The notes: generated by a model from the letters alone, not told the origin. 64,000 bases of DNA from an uncultured Myxococcales bacterium (GCA_937975765.1 CALJUR010000110.1:12012-76011), one strand, 5' to 3'; positions 26,925 through 36,564 are shown, counted from the first letter of the stretch. Translations and numbers: made by a program.

Positions 26925-28166
26925 CTACGGGGCGCGGGCCAGCAGGTCGTCCAGCGCGTCCAGCGCCACGCCGCGGATCGAGTCGTCCGGGTCGCGGGCC
27001 GCCAGGTCCCGCAGGACGCTCAGCACCGCCTCCCTGCGGCCGCGCTGGCCCAGCCATCGAAGGGCGTGGACCCTCGCCTCGGGCGGTGCGGTCCGGTCCG
27101 TCGCGATCCCCAGGGCGCCTTCGAGGTCCCCGGACGGCGCAGGCCCGGAGCCGATCACGCGGGCGCCCCGGGACTTCAGGGTGACCAGCCTCTCGCCGGC
27201 GCCCGCCACGAGGCCCGCGGGGATCCGTCCCGCCTCCCAGTCCCAGGCCCCGATCGATGCGTCCATGCGGGTGGCGAATCCCCACCGGAACTTCGCGCGC
27301 CGGACCAGGTCGGCCTCCTCCGCGGTCAGCGAGCGGATCGCCAGGTACCGCTCGGAACTCGTGGCCTCGGTGGCGTACCAGACGAACCAGTGGACCACCC
27401 AGGTGTCCTCGGACATGCCATCCAGTCGCTGGGCGGCTAGAGGGCAGGGAACGCACGGCGGGTGCGGGCAGGTGCAGCCCTCGGGACCGCACACCATCCG
27501 GGTGGCCGCCCGGGCCAGGTCCTCCATCAGTTCCCGGAAGGTGGGCGAGCCCTGGGCCTGCGCCGGCGCGGGATCGACGGCCCGCGGGACGGGCAGTTGC
27601 AGGAACGCGCCGGGCTCCGGGACCTCGTCGATCTGCTCCACGACGAGGGCCGCCATCGGGGGCGGCTTCGGGGCCATCGGCAGCGCGGGCGGCGTGGCGG
27701 AAGGGGCGTTCGCGACGACGGGGGGCGGCCGGGGCCTGCGGGGCGGCCGGGCCTTGCGGACGGCGGCCACCCTCGGCGGCTCCGGCAGCCGGGAGGCGTC
27801 CGGCGGGTCCAGGATCAGGAACTCGTCCGGGCGCTCGTAGCCCTTCAGCGTGACGGTGCGCCGGCCGTCCTCGTCCTTCCGGATGCGCACCTCCGCGCCA
27901 CCCAGCAGCAGGTCGACCACGCGACCGGTCCGCGCGCTGGCCGGGACGAGCGTGTCGCTCCCGTCCAGGCAGCCTTCGCCGGTCCCGGGCAGCGATACCA
28001 GCGCGGACAGGTCGTAGCACCCGGCGAAGGGCCGGTCGTCGCCGTCCCGGTCCGCCCCGCCCACGAGGATGGCTCCGGCGGTCGGCGTCGAGGCCCCGGC
28101 TCGATCGTTCGTCCCGCCCCCCGTCGTTCCCGTGCAGGCCGCCAGCACTGCCAGCAGGGCGGGCAT
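26925..28166 (-). CDS. Predicted lipoprotein with Pro-rich linker and HEAT-like C-terminus
   Basis: 413 residues. A very short leader MPALLAVLAAC places the lipid Cys at residue 11. The n-region lacks a positive charge, so the true start could be a little upstream, although no standard in-frame start is present close to the GGGAGGTGG at 28203-28211. Residues about 135-175 are a Pro/Arg-rich linker. Next comes a Cys-dense stretch CGPEGCTCPHPPCVPC. The last 80 residues form HEAT-like helix pairs (PPEARVHALRWLGQRGRREA, then DPDDSIRGVALDALDDLL). The function is unknown, and it is perhaps a binding scaffold at the membrane. Confidence 0.6.
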   Translation of the reverse strand: MPALLAVLAACTGTTGGGTNDRAGASTPTAGAILVGGADRDGDDRPFAGCYDLSALVSLPGTGEGCLDGSDTLVPASARTGRVVDLLLGGAEVRIRKDEDGRRTVTLKGYERPDEFLILDPPDASRLPEPPRVAAVRKARPPRRPRPPPVVANAPSATPPALPMAPKPPPMAALVVEQIDEVPEPGAFLQLPVPRAVDPAPAQAQGSPTFRELMEDLARAATRMVCGPEGCTCPHPPCVPCPLAAQRLDGMSEDTWVVHWFVWYATEATSSERYLAIRSLTAEEADLVRRAKFRWGFATRMDASIGAWDWEAGRIPAGLVAGAGERLVTLKSRGARVIGSGPAPSGDLEGALGIATDRTAPPEARVHALRWLGQRGRREAVLSVLRDLAARDPDDSIRGVALDALDDLLARAP

Positions 28167-28264
28167 CGCCAGGACGGCTCTCGGGTCCGGGGCGCGCGTG
28201 GTCCACCTCCCGGGGGTTCGGACGGTTTCAGGGTACGCCCGTTCCCCGGGGGACGGAAGAACGG

Positions 28265-30838
28265 TCAGCGAGGGGCCGCGACGGGGAAGGGGCCGATCGC
28301 CAGCTCGATGGGCACGTCCAGCGGCAGCCTCGCCTCGGCGGTGGGCAGCACCCACTCGATCGCCGCCACCGGGCCCGGCGCCGGCGCCGCGGCCTCCTGG
28401 CACCCCTCGATGGCCACGGCCCCCTCCGGGTCCAGCGGGCCTTCCGACAGCACCGACCCGTCCATGCCCTTCAGGCGCAGACGCAGGAACCTGGAAGCGG
28501 GCTCCCGTATTCCGTCGGTCGCGACGACCGGGCCGGCGCAGAACCGCGGGACGGCATCGGCGGACAGCGGGGCGGAAGGCTCGTAGCGCACCACGATCTC
28601 GGCGCCGGGACCGCCGTTGCGCGGGTGGCTCTTCGCCAGCGTCGACGCCGTGAAGCGCAGCGCCAGCCAGTCGGCCGGCATCGAGGGCGACCCCGCCGCG
28701 ACCCGCGCCCAGCCGTCGTCGGTCATTTCGTCCATCGCGGCCGGCAGGGTGAAGCAGCCCAGCGCATCCGAGGCATTCGCGTACGACTGCGGGCAGTCCC
28801 GGGGGGACTCGAACCGCACCGGCACCGACGGGTCGGACGGGAAGGCCAGGCCGTCGTTGCGCGCGGTGACGGTGGCCCACCAGGACCCCGCCGCCCGCGG
28901 TATCGACAGGGTCCCGCCCGGGGCCTCCATGCGCTCCGTGGCGCCCGATTCCTGCCGGTCCGACGCCGCGACACCTGCTGCCCACGGGACGTCGACCGTC
29001 ATCCACGGCACCGGCGACACGCGGACGTCGTACGCGACGGCACCGGGGACCGCGGCGAAGGACACCGCGGGCCTCCCGTCGTCTCCGTTTGCCACCCGCG
29101 CCTTCGGCTGCCCCAGCACCGGCGCCGTGCCGCCCAGCAGCCGGTCCGCGATCGCCGCGTGGTGCGACGCCATCGATTCCCAGACGGGACCGTACTTCCC
29201 GCCGTCGACCCCGATCAGCCCGTAGTTGCTGTCCTCGCCGTCCCAGCGTCCGGTCTTCGGCTCGTCCCGCCACTCGAACCAGTGGAACCCCACCACGAAC
29301 CCGACGCCGCCGGCCCGGAAGCCCATCAGACGGTCCAGCGTGCGCCGGTAGTAGGTGCCCCGCCCGGACTGGGTCCCCACGACGAAGCCCGCGCCCCAGC
29401 CGTTCGGCATCATCGAGTCGGTGGCCCGCATCCCGAACTCGGTCATCAGCGTGGGCTTCGGCGTCGTGCCGCCTCCTGCCGCCAGCGCGAACCCCGTCCA
29501 GCGCTCCTCGGGGGTGGCCCGGAACAGGCCGGTCGTGAACTCGTCGTCGTCGGTGTAGTAGTCGTTGATGGACAGCACGTCGCACGGCGCCGCGGAGCGC
29601 GACACCTCGATCGGGGCCGTGGACGCGTACCGCACGCACAGGTTCAGGTGGTTCGGGTCCGCCGCCTTCAGCGCGTCGTTCACCGTCTCGAAGTAGGCGC
29701 GCGCGATGGCGTACACGAACTCCTTCTTGTCGGCCTGCCGCGCCGGCCACGCGGCATCGTTCGCCAGCGTCGTGGCGGCGGCGACCTCGTCCCAGGAGGC
29801 GAAGGCCGTGCCCCAGGCGGCATTCGCCGCGGCCACGTCCGCGTACCCCCGGTCCTGCTGCAGGAACGCGACCCACGCCTGCTTGCCGGGCGCGTCGGCG
29901 GCCAGGCGCAGGTAGTCGTCGGTCAGGCCGCGGTCGTCCGCCTCCCAGTACAGGTCCTCGCCCCACCATCGCAGTTCGTTGTCGGTGAAGTAGCCGATCA
30001 GGTTCGGGTCGTCCCGGAACGGCGCCGCGGCCGACGCGGCGTAGTCCCGGCACGCCTGCGCGAAGGCCGGGTCGAAGGTGTCCGGGAACCCGTTCTTGTT
30101 GACGGCGGTCCCGCGGGCCGCGAACTGCAGCGACACCGTGTACGGCATGTCCATCTGGCCGGCCGCGATGCGGTTGGCCACCTCGTTGGACCAGCCGGCG
30201 ACGGTGTTGAACCCGGCGGCCTGCAGTTCCTTCAGCGCCGCCTCGTAGAAGGCCCGGCGCCCGGCCTCGCCCTCGCCCCAGCGGGCGCGGTTCGCCAGGC
30301 TCATGGACGAGTAGGTCATGCCCTGGCCCACGTCGCCGTCGAAGGCCACCGTCGTCGGCCCGATCGACAGGAACGCCAGGCCGCCGGGCGTCGCCAGCAC
30401 CCACCGCCCGTCCAGCATCGCCGTGCGGAAGAACCCGGAATCGTTCGGGACCGGCAGTTCCTCGATGCCGAACCACTGGCCCAGCGTGGGGGCGCGGACC
30501 TCGGCCAGGCCCACGTCGACCGGGACGTCTTCGGCATCGACCGCGTCGGCCGTGTCGATGGCATCGGTCGCGTCCTCCGCGTCCGTCCCGTCCTCGTCGC
30601 CGGCGACGTCCTCCGGGGGCGCCGCGTCGGCGTCCTCTGCCGCGGGCAGGTCCAGAACCTCTTCCCGTGCGTCGCCCGTCTCGGGCAGGGTGTCCGCGAC
30701 TTCTGCCACGACGTCGGGGCCGGCCTCGACCGCCGCGTCGGCATCGCCCGCCGCGTCCCCAGCCGTCCCGCTCCCGCCGCACGCGGCGACCGCGAACGCC
30801 AGCCCGATCGCCCACTTCCCGAACCGTCCCATCGACAT
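28265..30838 (-). CDS. Lipoprotein glycoside hydrolase, GH42/GH50-like TIM barrel
   Basis: 857 residues. Leader with lipobox FAVAAC, then an acidic Ala/Asp/Glu/Val linker (about 25-105). The catalytic region starts GFFRTAMLDGRWVLATPGG, resembling the N-terminus of GH50/GH42-like enzymes. It includes YFTDNELRWWGEDLYW (the NE pair is a plausible acid/base site) and LMTEFGMRATDS (Glu as plausible nucleophile), then a fibronectin/Ig-like C-terminal part. Such enzymes cleave beta-galactans or agar-like polymers, and the exact substrate cannot be read from sequence. ATG 30838 is preceded by CCGGAGGACGGG. Confidence 0.7.
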   Translation of the reverse strand: MSMGRFGKWAIGLAFAVAACGGSGTAGDAAGDADAAVEAGPDVVAEVADTLPETGDAREEVLDLPAAEDADAAPPEDVAGDEDGTDAEDATDAIDTADAVDAEDVPVDVGLAEVRAPTLGQWFGIEELPVPNDSGFFRTAMLDGRWVLATPGGLAFLSIGPTTVAFDGDVGQGMTYSSMSLANRARWGEGEAGRRAFYEAALKELQAAGFNTVAGWSNEVANRIAAGQMDMPYTVSLQFAARGTAVNKNGFPDTFDPAFAQACRDYAASAAAPFRDDPNLIGYFTDNELRWWGEDLYWEADDRGLTDDYLRLAADAPGKQAWVAFLQQDRGYADVAAANAAWGTAFASWDEVAAATTLANDAAWPARQADKKEFVYAIARAYFETVNDALKAADPNHLNLCVRYASTAPIEVSRSAAPCDVLSINDYYTDDDEFTTGLFRATPEERWTGFALAAGGGTTPKPTLMTEFGMRATDSMMPNGWGAGFVVGTQSGRGTYYRRTLDRLMGFRAGGVGFVVGFHWFEWRDEPKTGRWDGEDSNYGLIGVDGGKYGPVWESMASHHAAIADRLLGGTAPVLGQPKARVANGDDGRPAVSFAAVPGAVAYDVRVSPVPWMTVDVPWAAGVAASDRQESGATERMEAPGGTLSIPRAAGSWWATVTARNDGLAFPSDPSVPVRFESPRDCPQSYANASDALGCFTLPAAMDEMTDDGWARVAAGSPSMPADWLALRFTASTLAKSHPRNGGPGAEIVVRYEPSAPLSADAVPRFCAGPVVATDGIREPASRFLRLRLKGMDGSVLSEGPLDPEGAVAIEGCQEAAAPAPGPVAAIEWVLPTAEARLPLDVPIELAIGPFPVAAPR

Positions 30839-31031
30839 CCCGTCCTCCGGTCCGAAACGAAACCGGCGGCAATCCTGCCAAAGACCCCGCGGGAACGCCA
30901 GCGACGAAACCGGGTGTTTCCGCGGGATTCCCGTTCGGACCAACGCCCGTTTCGGGGCCACCTGTCGCGGCTTCCGGTACGCGGACCGGGAAGGGGACGT
31001 CCCGGAGTTCCGGGTGGCGATGGACCGGGCC

Positions 31032-31037
31032 TAGAAT
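31032..31037 (+). promoter_or_regulatory. Candidate -10 box (TAGAAT) 6 bp before ATG; possible leaderless start
   Basis: TAGAAT at 31032-31037 is followed by 6 bp and then ATG 31044. No Shine-Dalgarno sequence fits between them. If the hexamer is used, the mRNA would start at or near the A of the ATG. Confidence 0.35.
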
Positions 31038-31043
31038 CACGGC

Positions 31044-32450
31044 ATGGCGACGTTCCCGATCCGCCGTCGCGTCCCGTGCCCGGCCGCCGCACCGGTCGTC
31101 CGGGTTTTCCTGTCGGTGCTCCCGGCCCTGCTGGCCGCGATCGCTATCCTGCTGCCCGCCGCGGCCGCCCGTGCCGCCACTCCCTGGGCCATCGAACTGT
31201 TCGCGTCCCCGCTGGGCGGGCTGGTCCACCGCCACGAGGCGTTCGGCTTCGACGCCGGGCTGCTGGTGGACGTGTCCTCCTTCCGGGCCTCGCTGCTGGC
31301 CCCGATGCGCTTCGACCGCGACGGCCTGCGCCCGCAGGACTGGGACGAACGCACCGACTACGGCCGAATCGTCGGCGAGATCGCCTGGGGCGCGCCCTCC
31401 GAACCCGTCCACGCGCGCCTGGCGCCGATCCCGTCCCTGTCGCTGGGCCTCGGGAACCTCGTCTGCCGGTACGCCTCGACCGTCGACCCGGACCACTGGC
31501 GCACCGGCCTGGTCGTGTCGCTGGACTTCCGGCAGGCCGGCGGCGTTGCGTTCATGGACTCGTTCCTGGACCCCCAGGTCGCGGGCGGTCGCGTGTACGT
31601 GCGTCCCTTCTACTGGGTGGACGACCGCGGCACCTTCGGGCGCCTTGAGGTGGGAGTGACGCTGCTGGGCGACGCCGCCGCGCCGCGCAGTTCGGAACTC
31701 GGTCCCCGCGACGCGCGGGGCCTGCCCGCCTCCGGCACGGCGTCGCTGGTGGCCGGCGGCATCGACCTGCGATGGCCGGTCTACCGGGTGCGCTGGGTGG
31801 AGGTCCTCCCTTACGCCGCCTGGTCGCACCTGGGCCGGTCCGGCGACGGCGCGCACCTGGGTCTGGCCCTGGATTTCGCCCCGCACGCGGACGTCCGGGT
31901 CGGCGTGCAGGGCGAGTGGCGGTGGCTGGGCCCGCACTACGCCGCGTCCTACTTCGACGGCCTGTACATGGCCGACCGGCACGACTTCGACGGCGTGCCG
32001 AAGCTGCGCGCCCTGGACCGGCTGTCCGGCTCCAGGATGGGCGGCATGGCGGGCCTGGTGCTGGCCTGGAAGCCCTGGGCCTCCTTCGGCGCCGCGCTGG
32101 ACTGGGACCAGGACGCCGGCTTCCGCGCCGTCCGCGCCGACCTCGCCGTGACCGTGCCGGAACGGGCCCGGATCGCCGCCACGATCTCCTCGCGCGGGTT
32201 CGCGACCGCGTCCGACCTGGCGACTCCCGACCGCCTCGTCGCCGCCGTCTCCGCGGACGTCGTCGCCTGGCAGTCGATCGCCGTCTTCGCCACCTACGCC
32301 CGCGACCTCGCCGTCGTCGCGGCCGGCGCCTCCTCCTCCCGCTACCGCCCTTCCGACACGTTCCTCGCCGGCATCCGCCTATCCGCCCCCTTCCGCGGCG
32401 GCGACGAGCAGCAGAATAATGAGGGCCAGCCTCCAATTTCCGGCCGGTAA
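31044..32450 (+). CDS. Predicted outer-membrane beta-barrel protein with REP-derived C-terminal tail
   Basis: 468 residues. Long signal peptide ending LLPAAAARAATP. The mature part alternates amphipathic strands with aromatic girdle residues (HLGLALDFAPHADVRVGVQG, WRWLGPHYAASYFDG, FGAALDWDQDAGFRAVRADL). A natural barrel end, FLAGIRLSAPF, occurs 18 residues before the stop. The extra tail RGGDEQQNNEGQPPISGR is encoded across a REP-like element (32423-32439), and the TAA lies just after it. So the original stop was probably lost or overrun by a repeat insertion. The product may be a porin or sugar-export barrel, of unknown family. Confidence 0.6.
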   Translation: MATFPIRRRVPCPAAAPVVRVFLSVLPALLAAIAILLPAAAARAATPWAIELFASPLGGLVHRHEAFGFDAGLLVDVSSFRASLLAPMRFDRDGLRPQDWDERTDYGRIVGEIAWGAPSEPVHARLAPIPSLSLGLGNLVCRYASTVDPDHWRTGLVVSLDFRQAGGVAFMDSFLDPQVAGGRVYVRPFYWVDDRGTFGRLEVGVTLLGDAAAPRSSELGPRDARGLPASGTASLVAGGIDLRWPVYRVRWVEVLPYAAWSHLGRSGDGAHLGLALDFAPHADVRVGVQGEWRWLGPHYAASYFDGLYMADRHDFDGVPKLRALDRLSGSRMGGMAGLVLAWKPWASFGAALDWDQDAGFRAVRADLAVTVPERARIAATISSRGFATASDLATPDRLVAAVSADVVAWQSIAVFATYARDLAVVAAGASSSRYRPSDTFLAGIRLSAPFRGGDEQQNNEGQPPISGR

Positions 32451-32522
32451 CCCGACGATTCGAAACAACTGTGCTGAGGTCGGCACCGGTAAATGGCCAC
32501 TGCAACAATTGGTGCCTGTCCC
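32423..32522. repeat. REP-like inverted pair (CCTCCAATT / AATTGG types), 100 bp
   Basis: Forward arm GGGCCAGCCTCCAATTT (32423-32439) followed by the palindrome CCGGCCGG, and reverse arm AATTGGTGCCTGTCCC (32507-32522). The forward arm lies inside the end of the preceding coding frame. The spacing is almost the same as in the 43873-43970 pair. Confidence 0.65.
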
Positions 32523-32559
32523 TCTTTTCCCGAAGGACCGCGCCGGGAGCGCCCACGGG

Positions 32560-32577
32560 AATATTGGTGACTGTCCC
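32560..32577 (-). repeat. REP-like element, reverse copy
   Basis: AATATTGGTGACTGTCCC, one base different from the reverse complement of the common core. It lies 130 bp upstream of the pot operon. Confidence 0.65.
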
Positions 32578-32707
32578 TGTATTTCGGGCGCGCGCCGCCC
32601 GACGCCTTGACCGGCCCCCGGACCCCGTGGACAATTCGCGCGTTCGGCACTGCTTGGTTCCCGGTTCCCCGGACCCCTTGGATGACGGCCCCGGCGGGAG
32701 CGTGTCG

Positions 32708-33793
32708 ATGGCGCTGCTGGAATTCCGGAACGTGAGCAAGCGCTTCGGCAGCCTTCTCGCGGTCGACAACGTGTCCTTCGCCGTCGACAGCGGCGAGTTC
32801 TTCACGCTGCTGGGCCCCTCCGGCTGCGGCAAGACCACGCTGCTGCGCATGCTGGCTGGCTTCGACGCGCCCGACGCCGGCGACATCCTGCTGGACGACA
32901 AGTCGCTGGCCGGCGTCCCCCCCGAGAAGCGCCCCCTGCACACCGTCTTCCAGAACTACGCGCTGTTCCCGCACCTGACCGTGGAAGGCAACATCTCGTT
33001 CCCGCTGGAGATGGCCGGTCGCCCGAAGGACGAGATCCGCCGCCGCGTCGCCGGGATGCTGGCGCTGGTCCACCTGGAGGAGAAGGAGGACGCCTTCCCG
33101 CACGAGTTGTCCGGCGGCCAGAAGCAGCGCGTCGCGCTGGCCCGCGGGCTGGTCAACAAGCCCCGCGTGCTGCTGCTGGACGAGCCGCTGGGTGCGCTGG
33201 ACGCCAAGCTGCGCGAGGAGATGCAGATCGAACTGATCGCCTTGCAGCGCAACGTAGGCGTCACGTTCATCTTCGTGACCCACGCCCAGCAGGAGGCGCT
33301 GGCCCTGTCGCACCGCATCGCGGTGATGCGCGCCGGCCGCATCGAGCAGCTGGACGAGCCCGACCGCCTGTACGGCTTCCCGCAGAACCGCTTCGTGGCG
33401 GACTTCATCGGCAAGATCAACCTGCTGGACGTGGACGTGCTGGAGTCGACGCCCGACCGCCTCTCCCTGGCCGCGAAGGGCCTGGGGACGCTGACCGCCC
33501 CGCCCGTCCAGGGCGTGCAGCCCGGTGCCCACGGCTGCCTCGCGCTGCGCCCCGAACAGATGCGCGTCGTGGCCGAGAACGAGGACACCGGCCTGCCCAA
33601 CCATTTCCCCGGCGTGGTCCGCGACCTGCTGTACGAGGGCGACGTGACCCTGTACCGGGTCGTGCTGCGAAACGGCACCGCGCTGGAGGCGATGATCGCG
33701 AACTCGGCCCCCGGGCGTCCCCGCTTCTTCGAGGTGGACGACCGGGTGGAGATCGGCTGGAGGCCCGAGGCGGGGCGCTACCTCCATGACTGA
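32708..33793 (+). CDS. potA: Polyamine ABC transporter ATP-binding protein
   Basis: 361 residues. Walker A GPSGCGKTT (36-44), Q-loop FQNYALFPHLT, signature LSGGQKQRVALARG, Walker B LLLDEPLGALD and H-loop VTHAQQEA are all intact. A C-terminal TOBE-type domain follows (ALRPEQMRVV). It energises uptake of spermidine/putrescine through PotBC. ATG 32708 lies 7 bp after GGGAG, and an in-frame GTG at 32702 is less well placed. It is first in potABCD and overlaps potB by 8 bp. The gene order, not the sequence alone, supports the polyamine assignment. Confidence 0.9.
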   Translation: MALLEFRNVSKRFGSLLAVDNVSFAVDSGEFFTLLGPSGCGKTTLLRMLAGFDAPDAGDILLDDKSLAGVPPEKRPLHTVFQNYALFPHLTVEGNISFPLEMAGRPKDEIRRRVAGMLALVHLEEKEDAFPHELSGGQKQRVALARGLVNKPRVLLLDEPLGALDAKLREEMQIELIALQRNVGVTFIFVTHAQQEALALSHRIAVMRAGRIEQLDEPDRLYGFPQNRFVADFIGKINLLDVDVLESTPDRLSLAAKGLGTLTAPPVQGVQPGAHGCLALRPEQMRVVAENEDTGLPNHFPGVVRDLLYEGDVTLYRVVLRNGTALEAMIANSAPGRPRFFEVDDRVEIGWRPEAGRYLHD

Positions 33794-34655
33794 CCGCCAC
33801 CGCCGCACGTCCGGCACGCCGCGATCCGAACGCGCGGTGAAGTGGTTCGTGACCCTGCCGCCCTCGGTCTACCTGGTCGCCTTCTTCCTGCTGCCCAGCC
33901 TGATCATGGTGGCCGCGTCCTTCCGGACCCCGGGCGCCTTCGGCGGCCTGGAGCCCCTGCGGGCCCCCGACGGCTCCCTGCAACTGTCCGCGGACACCTA
34001 CCGTTTCCTGTTCGGCGACTGGATCTACCTGGAGATCGTCGGCAAGTCGATCCTCGTCGCCGCCGTCACGACGCTGCTGTGCCTGCTGCTGTCCTACCCG
34101 CTGGCGCTGCTGATCGCGAAAAGTCCCAGGCGCCACCGCGACTTCCTGGTCCTGCTGGTGGTGCTGCCGTTCGCGGCCAACTTCCTGATCCGCGTCTACG
34201 CCTGGATCCTGATGCTGGGCCCGATGAACGTGCTGTACAGCCCCGTGGCCGTGATCGTCGGCATGGTCTACGTGCACCTGCCGTTCATGATCCTGCCGCT
34301 GTACACGAACCTCGAGAAACACGACCCGGCCCTGCTGGAGGCGGCACAGGACCTGGGCGCGCCGCGCTGGACGCGCTTCTGGCGGGTCACCTGGCCGCTG
34401 TCCCTGCCGGGCGTCTGGTCGGGCACCGCGCTGGTCTTCATCCCGGTGCTGGGCATGTTCGCGATCCCGGAACTGATGGGCGGCACGGGCGACATCCTCA
34501 TCGGCAACCTGATCAAGGAGCAGTTCCTGGACAACCGCGACTGGCCGCTGGGCTCGGCCCTGTCGCTGGTGCTGACCGCCGTGGTGCTGGTGCTGGCGGG
34601 GGGCGCGGTCCTGGCCGGGCGCCGCCGCCGCCGCCTGGCGAAGGGGGGCGCATGA
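33786..34655 (+). CDS. potB: Polyamine ABC transporter permease PotB
   Basis: 289 residues with six predicted helices. The ATPase-coupling EAA loop is present (EAAQDLGAPRWTRFWRVTWP). MFAIPELMGGTGDILIGNLI is typical of PotB/PotH subunits. ATG 33786 overlaps the potA stop, and its own stop overlaps the potC start (ATGA). Confidence 0.92.
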   Translation: MTDRHRRTSGTPRSERAVKWFVTLPPSVYLVAFFLLPSLIMVAASFRTPGAFGGLEPLRAPDGSLQLSADTYRFLFGDWIYLEIVGKSILVAAVTTLLCLLLSYPLALLIAKSPRRHRDFLVLLVVLPFAANFLIRVYAWILMLGPMNVLYSPVAVIVGMVYVHLPFMILPLYTNLEKHDPALLEAAQDLGAPRWTRFWRVTWPLSLPGVWSGTALVFIPVLGMFAIPELMGGTGDILIGNLIKEQFLDNRDWPLGSALSLVLTAVVLVLAGGAVLAGRRRRRLAKGGA

Positions 34656-35428
34656 AGCGCGGCGTCGGCCTGTGGATCGCGGCCCTGTCGGTCTACGCGT
34701 TCCTGTACGTGCCGCTGGCCGTGGTCGTGCTGTTCTCGTTCAACGACTCGGAGCTGAACGCCGAGTGGGTCGGATTCACGACGCGCTGGTACGCGAAACT
34801 GCTGTCCGACCAGACGATGCTGCAGGCCGCGGCCAACTCGCTGTTCATCGCGATCGTGTCGTCCACCGTCGCGACCGTGCTGGGCGCGATGGCCGGGCTG
34901 GCGATGCACCGGTACAAGGTGCGCTGGCTGGCCTTCCTGGCGCTGACCCCGGTGGCGATGCCCGAGATCCTGCTGGGCGTGTCGCTGCTGCTGTTCTTCC
35001 GGCAGGTGCTGGACCTGACGCTGGGCCTCGTGTCGATCCTGGTCGCGCACATCACCTTCTCGATCGGCTTCGTCGCGATCATCGTGCGCGCCCGGCTGGC
35101 CGGCCTGGACGAGAGCCTGTTCGAGGCCGCCCGCGACCTGGGCGCGACCCCGTGGATGACGTTCCGGCGCGTGCTGTTCCCGCTGATGATGCCGGGCCTG
35201 CTGGCCGGCTACCTGATGTCCTTCACGCTGTCCATCGACGACTTCGTGATCACCTTCTTCACGGCCGGCGTGGGCGTCACGACGCTGCCGCTGCAGATCT
35301 ACTCGATGATCAAGGTCGCGGTGACGCCCGAGGTGAACGCCGTCTCGACGCTGCTGATGGCGCTGACGCTGACGATGATCGGGCTGGCCTCGCGGCTGGC
35401 CCCCGAGACGCTGCGAGGCAAGGGATGA
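34652..35428 (+). CDS. potC: Polyamine ABC transporter permease PotC
   Basis: 258 residues, six helices. The family opening FLYVPLAVVVLFSFNDSELN, EAA loop EAARDLGATPWMTFRRVLFP and SIDDFVITFFTAGVG are present. It overlaps both potB and potD by 4 bp, a tightly coupled operon. Confidence 0.93.
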   Translation: MKRGVGLWIAALSVYAFLYVPLAVVVLFSFNDSELNAEWVGFTTRWYAKLLSDQTMLQAAANSLFIAIVSSTVATVLGAMAGLAMHRYKVRWLAFLALTPVAMPEILLGVSLLLFFRQVLDLTLGLVSILVAHITFSIGFVAIIVRARLAGLDESLFEAARDLGATPWMTFRRVLFPLMMPGLLAGYLMSFTLSIDDFVITFFTAGVGVTTLPLQIYSMIKVAVTPEVNAVSTLLMALTLTMIGLASRLAPETLRGKG

Positions 35429-36564
35429 TCGCGGCCCCGCGCACCCCGGCTCGTCACCCGGCCCCGGCGGCCGCCCTCCCGTCGATCCCGGCCCTGGCGT
35501 GCGCCGTCGCGCTGGCCTTGCTGCCCGCCGCGTCCTGCACCCCGTCCTCGACCCCCGGCGCCGACGTCCTGTACCTGTACACCTGGAACAACTACATCTC
35601 CGACGAGACCGCGAAGCGCTTCGAGGAGTGGTGCGGCTGCACGCTGAAGCAGGACTACTACTCCGACAACGAGGAGATGCTGGCCAAGCTGGATGCCGGC
35701 GCGGTGGGCTACGACCTGCTGGTGCCCACCGGCAACGCGGTCGAGACGCTGATCCGGCAGGACGCCCTGCGGCCGATCGACAAGGCCCTGCTGCCGCACT
35801 TTGCCAACCTCAAGCCCGAGTACGTGGACCAGTGGTTCGACCCGGGCAACCGCTACTCGGTCCCGTACGCCTACACGGTCACGCTGATCGGGTACAACGA
35901 GGACCGCATGCGCGACCTGGGCCTGCCCACCGACACCTGGGCGCTGATTTTCGATCCGCGGTACCTGCAGAAGATCCGCGGCAGGGTCACCGTGCTGAAC
36001 AGCCAGCGCGAACTGATGGCGGCGGCGATGATCTACCTGGGCCGCTCGCCGCAGTCCACCGACCCGGCCGACTGGGAGGCGGCCCGCGACGTGATCCTTC
36101 ACGCCAGGCCGTACTGGGCGACCTTCTCGAACTCGACCTACATCAAGGACCTGGCGGTCGGGAACATCTGGGTCGCGCACGGCTACTCGTCCGACATGTT
36201 CCGGGCCCGCGAGGACGCGAAGGACGCCGGCCGCCCGTTCACGATCGGCTTCACCACGCCGAAGGAGGGGGCGGTGCTGGCGCTGGATTCCTTCGTGCTG
36301 CACAAGGCCGGCCGGCGGCCCGACCTGGCCCACCGGTTTATCGACTTCATGCTGGATGGCGCCAACGCGGCCGACGTGTCGAACCTGATCGGCGCCGGCA
36401 ACCCCAACGTCGCCGCGCAGGAGTCCATCCGGCCCGACATCGCGGGCGACCCGGCGATCTTCCCGCCGCCCGAGCAGGTGCAGAAGATGGTCATGCTGCG
36501 CGACTTCGAACCGCACCTGCGCCGCGTGCTGTCCCGCCTGTGGACCGAGATCAAGGTCCGCTGA
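35425..36564 (+). CDS. potD: Polyamine-binding lipoprotein PotD
   Basis: 379 residues. The leader ends in the lipobox LLPAASC, then the mature protein begins as in PotD/PotF with LYLYTWNNYISDETAKRFEE. Typical ligand-site segments follow: YDLLVPTGNAVETLI, NRYSVPYAYTVTLIGYN and VWVAHGYSSD-like WVAHGYSSDMF. As a lipoprotein it is tethered, not free in the periplasm as in E. coli. Overlap with potC is 4 bp. It is the last gene of the operon. Confidence 0.92.
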   Translation: MIAAPRTPARHPAPAAALPSIPALACAVALALLPAASCTPSSTPGADVLYLYTWNNYISDETAKRFEEWCGCTLKQDYYSDNEEMLAKLDAGAVGYDLLVPTGNAVETLIRQDALRPIDKALLPHFANLKPEYVDQWFDPGNRYSVPYAYTVTLIGYNEDRMRDLGLPTDTWALIFDPRYLQKIRGRVTVLNSQRELMAAAMIYLGRSPQSTDPADWEAARDVILHARPYWATFSNSTYIKDLAVGNIWVAHGYSSDMFRAREDAKDAGRPFTIGFTTPKEGAVLALDSFVLHKAGRRPDLAHRFIDFMLDGANAADVSNLIGAGNPNVAAQESIRPDIAGDPAIFPPPEQVQKMVMLRDFEPHLRRVLSRLWTEIKVR

